Source: Zantedeschia hybrid cultivar (lineage: Eukaryota > Streptophyta > Magnoliopsida > Alismatales > Araceae). From it: 64,000 bases of DNA. The notes beneath the pieces were generated by a model, which saw only the letters and a list, made by a program, of their open reading frames with translations, made no database searches and was not told where the DNA came from. Numbering within the stretch: position 1 is the stretch's first letter; every line of letters begins with the position of its first letter. The stretch is from contig JARZZO010000004.1 in the NCBI GenBank assembly GCA_030544215.1, forward strand, positions 18,092,501-18,156,500, in the 5' to 3' direction. Of this stretch, positions 1 to 11,739 are shown in pieces. A program made the translations under genes and the position numbers.

Positions 1-3000
1 AGTACTTTTAAACTGCAATTTTATTATGTTCAGGGATGGCTCAAAGTCGAGTTGCCTTTTGGTTGTTTTTTGGCTTCCTACTAAAAGGTGCAAGTTAGAG
101 TCTCCTCGATTGAGGTAAAATTATCGTTGGTAAGAAATATTTATCTTGTGTAATCACCTAAAATTAATTGCAATCATTTCTACTCAACTTTTTTCATCCA
201 AAAAGTAAAAGCCAAAAGTAGTTTTTGACTAGAAGGTTTTGCCAAATCTGTCCTGGATTTTGAAAATAATTTTATATAATATTTTTATTGTTTTTGACTT
301 CCTAATAAAAGTTTCAAATTAGAGTTTCCTGGATTAAGGAAAATGAGATTGATGAGAAAAGTTTAATTTTTATAACTATCTAAAATTACTTATAATTAAG
401 TCAACAATTTTTATATTGAAAGTGAAGGTCAAAAGTAATCTCTAGCTGAAAGCTTTCACACAAATATTTTTGAAATGTATACCTTTGTTAAGCACCATAT
501 ACATATTCTCATCAATCTTGGACAAAAAACTGCACTGGAAAACAAATTAGGCTGATGCACACTTGAATCATGTGAGAAAATTTTGAATTCTTGGACAAAG
601 ATATGAAGATAAACACGAATCGTTTCTTTTGACTTTATTATCATGTGTACTGTAGCTATTTTTCAAGAGTTAGATAATATGATTATTACGTAACATTTTT
701 TTGAAATAACTACCGAGACATCACAAACTCAGATTTTTATACGATTCAAGACAACCCCAAATTTACCTTCGGGTGATAGACATAGAAAATCATTAGTGGT
801 AGACAGTGACGGATCCAACATTTATCCAGTGGAGTTTTAGAATCTTACTGAATTTTGTCAAGCCTATTGGCCTAATCCAATACAGTCTAATTCGGGATCC
901 TACTGACTCAGCCCAAGATCTCTCTAACCTAACTTAATATCACATATGATCTAACCTAAGACCCCACTGATCCAACTATACTTATGACTTAATGTCCAAG
1001 TAACTTCACTGGACAAAATTTCTGCCTCCGCCATCGGTGGTACGCACAGTTTACATTCTTATTTTGCTATTCAACATATCGAAGCTTATCATAGTGAAAA
1101 TGTGGTACGCCAAGTATTAACCTAACGATGTAGGTGGGTAGTGCGTTTACGAACGGTCTTCTTTTCCCCAGTTAGTTAACGTACGCGAAAGCGGATAGAA
1201 TTTTTAAACATGATTTCTTAATGAATAGGGAAATGGATTGCTGTACGTCTAAAACTGCTATCCACTACCATCCGTCTTATCATTTTTGGATTTGTTAGTC
1301 TTAAGATATTGTGGACTTTTAAGTCACAAATTTATTTTCGGATGATTTAGCTCGACTGTTATTCTTATGCTATCTTGTTGATCAGAAAAGTTTAAGTTGA
1401 GTGATTTGTCTCTCTTAAGGATGGTTACTTTTTTGTATTTATATTTTGCTCTAAATAAACAATTTATGGTAAACTTTTAGTTCAAATTTGACTTCCGTAG
1501 CTTCTTATTTTGACTATTATCTATCCAACAATATACTAATTATCACTTCTCCGAATTTTTAAAAGCGGTTTTGGATACACCCTTTTTTGATAGTTAATGA
1601 ATAGCTAATTGATATATAGTCTGTTTTGTGGATACTAAAATAGACAATTCACTGTCTACACCGTTTTCGACCCATTGACATCCTTACATTGCATTGCTGA
1701 TCGCATGATAATTGTATTGCAATGTCTTAGGATGCGTTTGAAAATAATGTGCAAACTAAGACTATAATGTGTCATGGATTAAATTAACTGTGGGTCCTAT
1801 AATAATGATTATAATCTTTCTGACTCCAAAAGCTCCCAAAACCAGCCTCTCTCTCTCTCTCTCTCTCTCTTGTCGTTCGATTATGAGTTTAGATTTAACC
1901 AAAAAGGCATTAAATTGGGTTTTTTCCCCATTATCTCCCACTTTTCACATCCTTAGTCATTGGAAGCTCCAAAAATAATCTAATCCAAATGCATCCCAGA
2001 TGCGTTGCATCAGATATCTCTGATAACTTATAACTGCACGGGTCTGTAGTTAGGCAAGATATGCATATGGTTTACTGAAACAAGATCATTTGAATCTCAA
2101 AATAATAATGCCCTCACACCGTCTAACATTCTTTGGAGATAGCGTTATCATTTTTCAAGAACAAGATAAAGAAAAATGACGAAGTTACTCTCATGAATGT
2201 GAGACCTAGTTAACCTATGCAGCTATACTTGTGTCGGTAGGCTGAACATGCCTGTGCCAATGGGCTGGGCATGCATGTGTTGATAGCTTATGAATGAATA
2301 GTGCATGCTGCATCCACACCACTGAACCTTAATAAATTAAGATAAATACTTGTCGCAATATCTTCCTAGAGATTGCAGTACAATCGCAGTCCAATCAACG
2401 AAGCAGACAGTGCATGTCATTTAAGGTGCATTGTACCCCCTGCATAACGGTGTCGGGACACACACCGTTCGATATCCTCAAGTATATGGCAGTTGTACTA
2501 CAATGCTCAAGGAACATTCCCACGAGTATTTCTCAATAAATTGTAACATAGATATGGGCCCTGCATAATGAATTGTTCTCTCTCAGACCCCCTCGTAATT
2601 TCATTTCAAAGATGAAAACTTTACATTATTAATGCACATTCTATTGTCTCGAGTTTTCCTTTTGAGAAGAATGGGTCTGGACTTTTATTATCCTAAGTTG
2701 TTTTACTTTGTGATTATACAAACTGCAAGTACTTATTCATTAGATTAAATGACTATCGTATATTGAAGTCAAAAAAGAACAATGGGCTGTTCAAGGAAAA
2801 AGAAAACGGGAAGGAGGAAGATTCCAAAGCGAGCAGTACTGAATAACATAATCACTCTCTCTCTTTCTCATACACTGAAAGAATAAAAGGAAAACAAATT
2901 GAAAGAAAAGCTGTAAGGCATACTTTAAAAATTATCTCGTATCATAATTTTCTCCCTCTATGTGGGACAAGAATGCAAATATTTTGGAAATAAATTTGAA

Positions 3001-3042
3001 TCAATATAGGAATGCACGTACTAGTTTAGACCCCTACACAAG
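1..3042. other. AT-rich intergenic DNA downstream of the CLC gene
   Basis: I see no credible coding sequence here; the short open frames lack recognisable motifs and run through AT-rich or CT-repeat sequence. A stretch at about 1730-1996 begins GGATGCGTTTG and ends CCAAATGCATCC, an imperfect terminal inverted repeat suggesting a small MITE, but no target duplication is visible. It contains a (CT)n run at about 1844-1871. A TTTATT (AATAAA on the minus strand) at 2684-2689 could serve polyadenylation of the CLC gene, about 350 bases past its stop; this is only a guess. Confidence 0.5.
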
Positions 3043-4243
3043 CTAGGGGCCCACCCTTTTTCCATTTTCTCTTGCTTTTTGGTCTGCTATGTGAGGGAAG
3101 GCACCCAAAATGTTATGAGCCCTCAAATCCTGTCTTGTCAAGATCCCCATCACGGGAGGTATCTGAGAGACAAATTTAAGTACAACAGTCAGGAAAAATT
3201 TAGCAAACAACAAAATTTTCAATATCATGAAAACAAAATACTAAATAATCGGCTCTGTTCCTTTCTAGAAGCAAAATAATGAGTTTAACAAGAAAAATCT
3301 TGCATACTTTTTCTCCTATTATATTTGCATTCCATCGTATATTGTGTACAAGGACGCTCGTCCCCTATAATCCTCTTTGTAGTGCATTCAGCCATATACT
3401 GTCCACAAGGATGCCTTTTTCTCTTGTTCATTATGTACAGAAAAGCCCCTTGAATATAGTGCCTCAACTTACCATGGAGTGGACTTACTGCAGAAACGCA
3501 TCGTGGTGACAACCTCTTTAGTTGAGAAGGCAATTTGAGACTTAAGACAAAGCTCAAACCTTTAATCTAACAACAAAGCCATACATTTGTACTCTGCAGG
3601 TAGACAATTTATTTCTTGGAAACAATTTATCTGGTGTTATGCAGAAAGGCGAAGCTAACGTTCCAATAAAATCGGAAGGTCAGCCTAAATTTTTTAGTAT
3701 ATATTAAAGTGAACTTTAAAGGAAAATTCTCAACGAGTCTTTCAGATTGGAATGTAAGATAGGAATGCCTTACAATGGCAATTATTTCCTCCCTTTGTTG
3801 GATTATTGAAATAGAGAATAGTAGATAAGCTGTACAACTATAATAATGTGATAGAGATTTTGATCTCAGAAGTCAGAACTAGACGTGCAACTTGTTTTTT
3901 TAACCTTTTCTATTTGCTTAGGCAACAGAATACCCCATCATTTCCATGCTTCATATGGCATTTAGCTCTCTACTGGTAAAGAATAACTAATACCTAACAA
4001 TGCCTCTTATTGTTCTGTCACCACTTTTAAACATTGCTCTTCAGTCATTCAATCAGAAGCTTCTTCGTCAAAATAGAATAGATTATATTCCAACATGGAC
4101 ACCCTAGGTTTTGATGAGAATGCTAACTGGGACTGCCTCTCAACATGCAAACTGTGGAGGCTCATCAATATGTTCTTTAGCATCAGCGCACATAGGTAAG
4201 GTTGACAAGGATCGTTTGACCAGATTCTTTGAGCGAGACCATT

Positions 4244-4294
<51 letters not shown>

Positions 4295-7200
4295 GATAGA
4301 TAGATAGATACAGCTTGTTGCTGTGATGTTCAATATGAAAAAGGGTAATGCATAGACTTTTTTGCCAAGAATAATGCATAGTTGTTGGAAAAGACTTGAT
4401 CACTTACCCCAGCTCCTTGGTACTTGGGAACAATCAGCAAATGACGGAGACCAACCTGCCGAAAAAGCACCACAGCTTTTGCAACTGACATACTCTCCAC
4501 TACTGTGTAAGGTGTCATGTTGGTAAACGGATGTAAATCCACATACATCTCCATCTCCTCTTCTGTCAAATCCACCTCCTCAATCTTCCTTCCCTGCTCT
4601 GCAAGATCAACAGAGGTGAATTTTTCCCTTACCTCCCAATCTGCTGTTCTCCTCTTCTCTGTTAGGAACCATTTCTTCCTTAGCACTGTGATAATATGTG
4701 ACCTTAAGACTATCCCATGCAGCTCTGTTGCACTAGTTGGCATTCTTACTGGTGGTTGCACACCCAGATCAACAACAGGGAAGCCATTGTGGCTGGTCGA
4801 TTTCAGCACCTCTACTATGCGACCCACCTTCTCAACTCCACAGAGACAGATGACATTGGGTTTAGCTGCTGCAAGTTCTCCAACAGTTAGGTTCCTCATC
4901 CAGGGCTCGGGATTTGGTTCCAGGAAAGGCAAACCTTTGAGTTCCAGGATGATCTCATATATGCTTGGGTTAAAGACGTCGCCAACAGTTTTAGCAACAA
5001 GGAGGACAAGCATAGTGATAGGTAGTAGAAGAAGGTTGTTTGTGAGCTCTAGAAAGATAACACAAAGGGAAACAGTCATCCTCATGGATCCAGCCATAAG
5101 CGAAGCAGCACCTAGGACAGCATAAAGACCCTGATCAATATGGGTATAATATCCCATGACAAGTCCAAGCAATCGGCCATATCCAGAACCCATGAGGATG
5201 ACGGGGAGAAAAAGACCAGAGGGAACTGCAATTCCGAATGTAAATAGGCCCAAGATCCAGTACAGGGTGAAGAAGATTAGGAGTGAAATAGGGCTGAATT
5301 CAGTTGGGGTGGAGGTGGAGAAGATATGGCGGACAGCATCATCATTAGTGGAGTGAAGAAGGCTGGCAAGATCATTGTAATAACCATCAGGGCAGTTGAA
5401 CTGCTTGAAATTGCCAGTTCGGCTAGTGGTGGGACACACACCTTTAGGAAGGTTGGGGTCACAACGTGTGCAGCCAGCTAGGAAAGGGAGAGAATAAAGG
5501 CACACAGATGTGAAAATGGACACACCAAGACTGAGGAGAAGCGTAGCGATTCTTCCCTTCCTGCGAATGTATAAAATGAATGAAGTCAGTGTCAGGATGT
5601 ACCAGTAACTGAAAGAGCGGTAAAAGAAGAGACAAATAAGTTACCAATTTTTTATTAATCTATAAGATATTTGGATTATAAAAGAGAATGCATGCTGACT
5701 TGTAAAGGAAAAATTAGCAGCAGAAGGATTAACTACACAATTTGGTGTGATTTTTCTGAGCAATTTTGTGGTAACTGTAGGTTAAGTTGTATTGCCTAAT
5801 GTTTGAATAGGGATGTTCAGGAGCAGTAAACTGTTCAAGGCAAAATTACATAATCTATCTGAGCAGATTGAATAAGGACAAGATCCTTAAAATTAATTGG
5901 TACCATCTGTGAAATACGAGGTCCTGTTTGATAAGTCATAGGTGCTGCACGTGATAAGAATAGTTTTCCAGTCAACTAGAAGTGAAGCTGGAAATGGCTG
6001 TTTGAACATCCATCTAGCACTTCATTCTGTAAGAGACTTCTCTTTTGTTGCTCCATTTTTCCTTCTTTAAATCTAGATCAACATGCTTGACAGAAAATAT
6101 AAGTTACTGTACTTTCAAATTTGCAATGTTCTACTACAAAAATGGAATGACATAACACACATATTAGAAAAGAAAAGGAATGCATAACAGATTTGGCACA
6201 CAAACAAAGAATGAATATATAACAGATTTTGCTAACTAATTTTAGTGATTCAGAAGTTTCATGAATCTTACTCATTGATGAGACTGTAGAGCCTGAGGAC
6301 CCTATGTAGAACGTAGTTGTAAAGACTTCCAAGAACTCCACCTATGATTCCAATAATGATGACAGGCAGAAGGTCCATTGCATGGTACCTAACTGTTACA
6401 TCACTGACATCAAACAGGATGAGGCCTCCCCTCCCAAAAAGGCCACAGTTTCCTGAATTGCAGAATTCCATGAATCCCCTGAGCACCACAACCACCACAG
6501 CTGTGCTGAAGAAGGTCCTCCAGAGGAGAGCACTCCTCCACCATGTTGCAACCTCTTCCAGTGCAAATAAGACACCACCAACGGGTGCCCGGAACGCAGC
6601 GCAGACACCAGAAGATGCCCCGCAAGTGATGAGGTCTCTCCGGTCCCTGTCATTGTTGAAGTAACGAAGCCATTTCCATTTGAGTCGGTAGTTGTCAGGT
6701 CCCCCTTGTCCGAGCAATGCAGCAATGCAGGTGCCTATGTGCACCAGTGGGCCTTCTTTTCCCAGGTCGAGCCCAGCAGATACAGCTCCAATGCTCCCAA
6801 TGATCTGCAAGGTCATGCAATCTTAACGTGACAAGAAAATACTAGTAGGAGGATACTTATGAAAGAGAAAGCATTTAACTACATGGTGGTGTATGTGTTT
6901 TAAAGCTCCTTAGGAATCTCTTTGGAGGTGGGAACATTACTCAGAACATAAATGAGTGCACCAGTGAGTCAGTGACTATAAGAATGGAGAAAGGAATGAT
7001 TGAAAACTTGCTTCTCTCCTGCCCTATATATGCATTGGAGATATAGCAGTTAGGAGCATAATATTTCATTCGGTGACTAGACATGAGCAAGACCAGTATA
7101 AAAGGCATGTCAGCAAATACTGAAGGTTCCCATCCCGCAGCCATTGCTTATTCTAATATTGGCAAAGCTTCCTTTTATCACCTGTCAAGCTTATGAAATT

Positions 7201-8494
7201 TTGCATATAAATGAAACCGAAGCTTGGACTGCATGAAACTCCAGCCATAGTGAGTTGCAAGTGCCCATATAAGCTGAAAACAGGAGTATTTTGCGGTCTA
7301 AGAATGGACTGTTTGAGTGGACTTCAGAATAGCTTCGAGGACAAAATCCAAATTAAGCAGTTCTTTCTTTCTACAGGAAACACAGGATTAAAAAACCACT
7401 CCACCTAGGACCTTTAATTCATAAAATACCATTTTTGGACAGTTTTCTTATCCAGCTGTTGGGTTGATTACAGAACAAAGCCACATGGATCCCGCACCTA
7501 CTGTTGATCTAAGAAAATTTGCTTTAATGTTAAACACAAAAATGTCAAAGGTGGCAGATCCTCCACACCCCCGAAACAAGGGGGAAAAGAAGATCAACAT
7601 TAGGGGGCTTTTTACCTATCTCAAACACCTACAATGGGGAAGTAGCCTTTATCATGGAGCCTATATTACCTTGACAATCAATGTTGATGCACCAAACATG
7701 TTCGGTGTGTCAACCCCATTCAGATAAGCTTTGATTTCGGGTATGCCAGGTCCAGCAGCTGTAGGTGCGATTCCCACACACAAACCAGCAGCCACCGCAG
7801 TCAAAGCCAGATTAAAAATGGTGAAGTATGCCAATCCAGTCAGGTACCTGCATCACCACAACAACACATACACACACATCAGGCTCATCATCATCATCAT
7901 CAGAAGAGCCTTATCAGATTTGGTTGGTTATATGAATCCTGTCTCGCCATTTTATTCAATCCAGCACAAAGACATCCATCAGGCTCACTCAACTTTCTTG
8001 GTTGACATAGCGCATGATCGTGAGCATCTTCATGCCGGCGATATTCTCAATCGCAAGGTTAATGAGTGATGCGGTGACACCAGTCAGAAGCCCGACCAGG
8101 AAGGCAAGTGTCCACTTGAAGAATACATACTGCAGCACCTCAACCTTGGATCTGCTTCTCCAGTCATGCTTGAACAGATCATTCTCATTGATCCTGCACC
8201 AAGGAGGCAAAGAACCTGAGTGTATACTTTTCTTTGCCAACAACACCAAGGCGCACACTGCAATTAGAGTTGGAAGGATTGATGCAAAGCTAGAGATATC
8301 ACTTACTCATAATCCAAGCTCTCTATATACGAGACCTTCGTTCCAACCATGGCTAGATGATTGGTGGTCAGCGTTGGGCTTCTCTTGAGCAGCGGCTGCT
8401 CCAGAGAGTTCCCTTCTGGATCCCGCTCATTGTCGCCATCGACTTCCACGGGGTTGGCAGTTGCCTCTGCAAGATGCTTCTGGTCTTCCTCCAT
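3043..8494 (-). CDS. CLC-a-like: CLC-a/b-type voltage-gated anion channel family protein (probable vacuolar nitrate/proton exchanger), six exons
   Basis: Exons in transcription order are 8494-8307, 8193 to about 7993, 7847-7670, 6804-6272, 5560-4408 and 3162-3043, giving about 790 residues; Arabidopsis CLC-a/b proteins are near 775-780. Introns use GT-AG (for example GTAAGT at 8306-8301) and the joins restore conserved family text such as ESLDYE-INENDLFKHDW. Visible motifs are the filter GPGIP (about residues 162-166), the gating glutamate in GKEGPLVHIG (about 206), the proton-path glutamate in FALEE (about 272), many hydrophobic helices, and two C-terminal CBS domains, the second completed by the last exon (GILTRQDL). 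In plant CLCs, proline in the filter motif goes with nitrate over chloride and serine with chloride; these proteins load anions into the vacuole in exchange for protons. Oddity: at the exon 2/intron 2 border (7993-7995) the canonical GT leaves the frame one base short. The start at 8494 gives MEEDQKH and the usual acidic N terminus; an in-frame ATG at 8572 is an alternative. Confidence 0.92.
4243..4312. repeat. Compound microsatellite (CT)n(TA)n(GATA)n in the last CLC intron
   Basis: Runs of CT, then TA, then GATA lie back to back within the 1245-base intron between the fifth and sixth CLC exons. It is likely length-variable and responsible for spurious short open frames on both strands. Confidence 0.95.
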
Positions 8495-10368
8495 TGGTAA
8501 GAGAGACAGACGGAGAAAGGCTACCCTATTCCCCACCTGCACCTTATGGCTATGCAGCACCAAAGAAGGCAATGTACAAGTACACCAACAGGAGACGTGA
8601 CCCAGCCTTTGAATGGAGGGAAGGAAAGAAGAGAAATGGGAAGAACTCTATGATTGGAGGATTTCAACAGCCTGCCCAAGAATACGCATGACCCTGCGAC
8701 TTTGAAGTAGTAACTACAAACCAGAGTCCTGAGGTTATTGAGCAGAAGCAGCACAAGTCCCGATTGGTTGGGCACTGCAGGTAGAAGATGACAAGCGGGA
8801 TGACACCCAGATGAACGACAGATCAACCCCATGTTATAAAGCTGTTCACTTGCGGCAGAAGGTCCGGTGATTTAGGGGAGCCAATGGAGAAAATATAGAT
8901 GTCATGCCACGTCCACTTGAGAAAATACGCATGTTTGCCTGTGACGTCCACCCGGGTGTGACATGTCACGTTCTATTTTCACTGTCCGATCTTTCAATTG
9001 GATAGCGGAAAACTGGAAAGATGTCCAATTTAAAGATCAGATAAATAGAAAAAAAAAAAAAAAAAAAAAAAAGAGTGTTGACATGCCATCTCCATGTCGG
9101 CCTACCACGTTAAAAGATCGAAAATACAAGTGAAACAGGCGACTGCCGAGGCAGCCAGAGGACATCAGGAGAAACGTGAAAACCGACAGGAATTCCCCAA
9201 TCAGTGAACGAAACGAGTGGTTAAAAAAATCCTACTTGCCATCCGCGCTCTCATTATATTAATGCAATTGCCACTGACAGCGATGTGCCTCTTATCCTGG
9301 ACACCATGGTCGGCCCTCCAGAAGGCTCCGCACGACTCGGGAGTTCAAGAAAACGGCGAGTCCGGACTAGGCCTGCGAACCAACCTTCTATGACGCATTT
9401 CAACAAACAACTCTTCCGCATGCACAAGACCCAGTTCACCCAGCTCCATTCCCTCAACATTGGCAGTCCTGAAGGACAGCAGACCACCACAGTTTACTCC
9501 ACAAGAATCGAAAACCGAGTTGACCCGCGAGACTGGACATGGGTCGGATCGGAACCGCACGGGAGGAAGAAAAATCGCAACTGTCCAGCTCCTCTCATCG
9601 GCGGGCGCCATTTGCGACCGGTGGGTCACCTCCCAACCTCGGCCCTTGTCGCCCTTTGCAGGATACGACAGGGAACAGATTGGATCGGCGCCTCCGAGAT
9701 GCCGATTCGCATGCACATGCATGCATGGAGCAAGGAAGGGCATGCATTCGTGGGGGCGGAGAAGCCATGTGGAGAGAGGAGAAGGAGGACAAGCGCGAGA
9801 AGAAGAGCGGCCGATCGAGCCCCCAAAGGCCGCGTCTTATCCACAGACGATGATCTCTACAGACTACAATTATTAGAGAGCGGCTGGCCAGACTCGACAA
9901 CGTGAGGGCAGGTTGCGTGGGGACGACCGTGGCGTGTTGGCGACTTCTTCCTTTAGATCCTCTGCGCCGTGGTGCAGTGCGCCTCACTTTTATTCTCTGT
10001 GCACTGGCAACGGTACACCTCTACTGGCAGGAGTTCCAAGGAAAATAAAATAATAAGTTTATTTCTGACATTTGTGAGTGAGAGCACAATAAAACTAAAA
10101 GAATAAGATCCAAAAAATGTCATCCCTATTTCTAAAATTTAATTAAGTAAAATAAATAAAAATAAATTATAATAAATCAAGTGTGATTAGTACCTATTTC
10201 GAGTAGAATATACACTTCTAGCATTTTTGTTTGAATTATTTATTCTTTTTTATTTCAAAATAAGTCATTTCTACTGGATATAAAAATCCGTACAGTCAAC
10301 GTAAAATTGAAAGAATAGGGAGGGAATAAGCAATTCTATTCTTCTCTATTCTGCTGCCAAATCAAGCA
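8495..10368. other. 5' flank of the CLC gene, including a GC-rich patch
   Basis: This should hold the CLC promoter and 5' leader (minus strand). A weak TATA-like TTTATAA (minus) lies near 8833-8839. A run of 24 A's is at 9049-9072. From about 9285 to 9980 the DNA is markedly richer in GC and CpG than its surroundings, with several overlapping open frames on both strands up to 206 codons; none shows a recognisable domain, so I read it as a CpG-rich promoter or non-coding exon region rather than a gene. The rest to 10368 is AT-rich with nothing recognisable. Confidence 0.45.
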
Positions 10369-10610
10369 GAGAATAGGAGAAGATTAAGGTCTCTTATTCT
10401 TAGAATAAGGTTAATTCTAGTTTGACGGACGGAATGGCTTATACCGCGTCAGAATTACTTATACCCAAGAATTAAGCCATTCCACCTTAGACCTAAGAAT
10501 TACTTATTCTTTTTATTCCGTCAGTGGGCCCCACAAGACTATCAAACCGAAACACCCCTTATTCTAGTATACGCTATTCTGGATAAGTAATTCCGAATAA
10601 CTTATTCTGC
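10369..10610. repeat. MITE-like dispersed repeat, copy 1
   Basis: This segment closely matches 48752-49000, including GAGAATAGGAGAAG at the left, the internal ACCGAAACACCCCTTATTC and the right end CTTATTCT. Both copies are rich in AATAAG/CTTATT in inverted orientation and non-coding, as expected of a miniature inverted-repeat element. Exact ends and target duplications could not be fixed by eye; copy 1 may start further left, since AATAAG-rich sequence continues from about 10280. Confidence 0.6.
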
Positions 10611-11220
10611 AATCAAAGTAGTAAAGTTTGCCTTACATGACATGCTACATTTACGTTTAGGGCTATTTACTCATCAATCTTCAAAAAAAATTCAATATTG
10701 CAGATAGCTCTATCTAATTTAATGATTTATAAATAAGTTTTCACAATTTCAACTTTTTTGTAAAAAAGTTTTTTTGAGCACTTTATATGATCATATACTC
10801 TGATCTTAGATTGGACAATAGAAAAATAGATGAAAGATCAAAAGGTGACATTTTTTTTTTCATCTTTTTTAGATTGTACAATTTAAGATCAAAATGTTTT
10901 GTCACGTAGGGCACCATGGGGATCTCCAAAAAATTACATTTTTTTTTTAAAAAAAGCACCGGCATGTGGTGCAACACCACCTAGCGGTGCAACAAGCTTT
11001 ACGCATGAATATTAGAGAGAGAGATTGGTATTTGCACACTTGCATGTAGGGATATGTAAATGGGAGAGGATAAACCGATCCATGCTTATAACGTATATAT
11101 TATCTTTATATTTTTTTATTTAAGATAAAGATAAGAAAATAATTGTTTATGTATCCTGTAACTTAGGTATCCATCCTTTTATAATTAGAATATACATATT
11201 ATAGTATTATAGGATGACAA
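10611..11220. other. AT-rich intergenic DNA, nothing recognised
   Basis: No coding sequence, RNA gene or clear mobile element is visible. A 65-codon minus frame at 10783-10980 runs through A/T tracts and is not credible. Confidence 0.6.
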
Positions 11221-11247
11221 ATTATTTATGAGAGCCTTTGATAGATA

Positions 11248-11285
<38 letters not shown>

Positions 11286-11306
11286 TATCTATCAAAGGCT
11301 CTCATA

Positions 11307-11364
<58 letters not shown>
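11221..11364. repeat. Perfect 32-bp-arm palindrome around (AT)n, followed by a further (AT)n tract
   Basis: The 32 bases at 11221-11252 are the exact reverse complement of 11281-11312, separated by 28 bases of alternating AT that are themselves self-complementary. The whole 92-bp block is therefore a perfect palindrome. About 50 more bases of AT follow to 11364. The structure can extrude as a cruciform; it may be a foldback insertion or a replication-slippage product. Confidence 0.95.
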
Positions 11365-11369
<5 letters not shown>

Positions 11370-11739
11370 TGATTATCCATAGGGTCTGTAGTTTAATAAA
11401 GTTGAGAGTTCAAAACATGTTTAATAATTAGGAATTGCATTATTGTAGTATGTTCCATCCCTAGCCTAGCTATGTTTTATATATGTATTTTTTATCTTTT
11501 TTATAGTTAGCAAAGCTGTAATTTACTTTATTTATGGATATGACTTAATATGCGATTATATGCTTCACCTAGGTGATACATTTGAAGAGTAGACATAATT
11601 ATATGCCTGTTGATATAGAAAAGTTATAATTCTAACCTTTTACTTAATCTTTTGAGATGTATTCACTCTATAATGGCAATAAGAGAGACACATGTATATA
11701 CTTTTAATGTTCTTAGATAATTTAATCTTTATGTGTGTA

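Noticed and set aside
1730..1996. MITE with GGATGCGTTTG / CCAAATGCATCC termini
   Set aside because: Termini are suggestive but no target duplication or second copy was found in the window, so it is mentioned only within the intergenic entry.
4517..5125. 202-codon plus-strand frame opposite the CLC gene
   Set aside because: It is the antisense shadow of the large CLC exon, whose minus frame shows unmistakable CLC and CBS sequence.
9285..9905. 206-codon plus-strand frame in the GC-rich patch
   Set aside because: Overlapping open frames of similar length exist on both strands, with no domain or splice context; GC content alone explains it.
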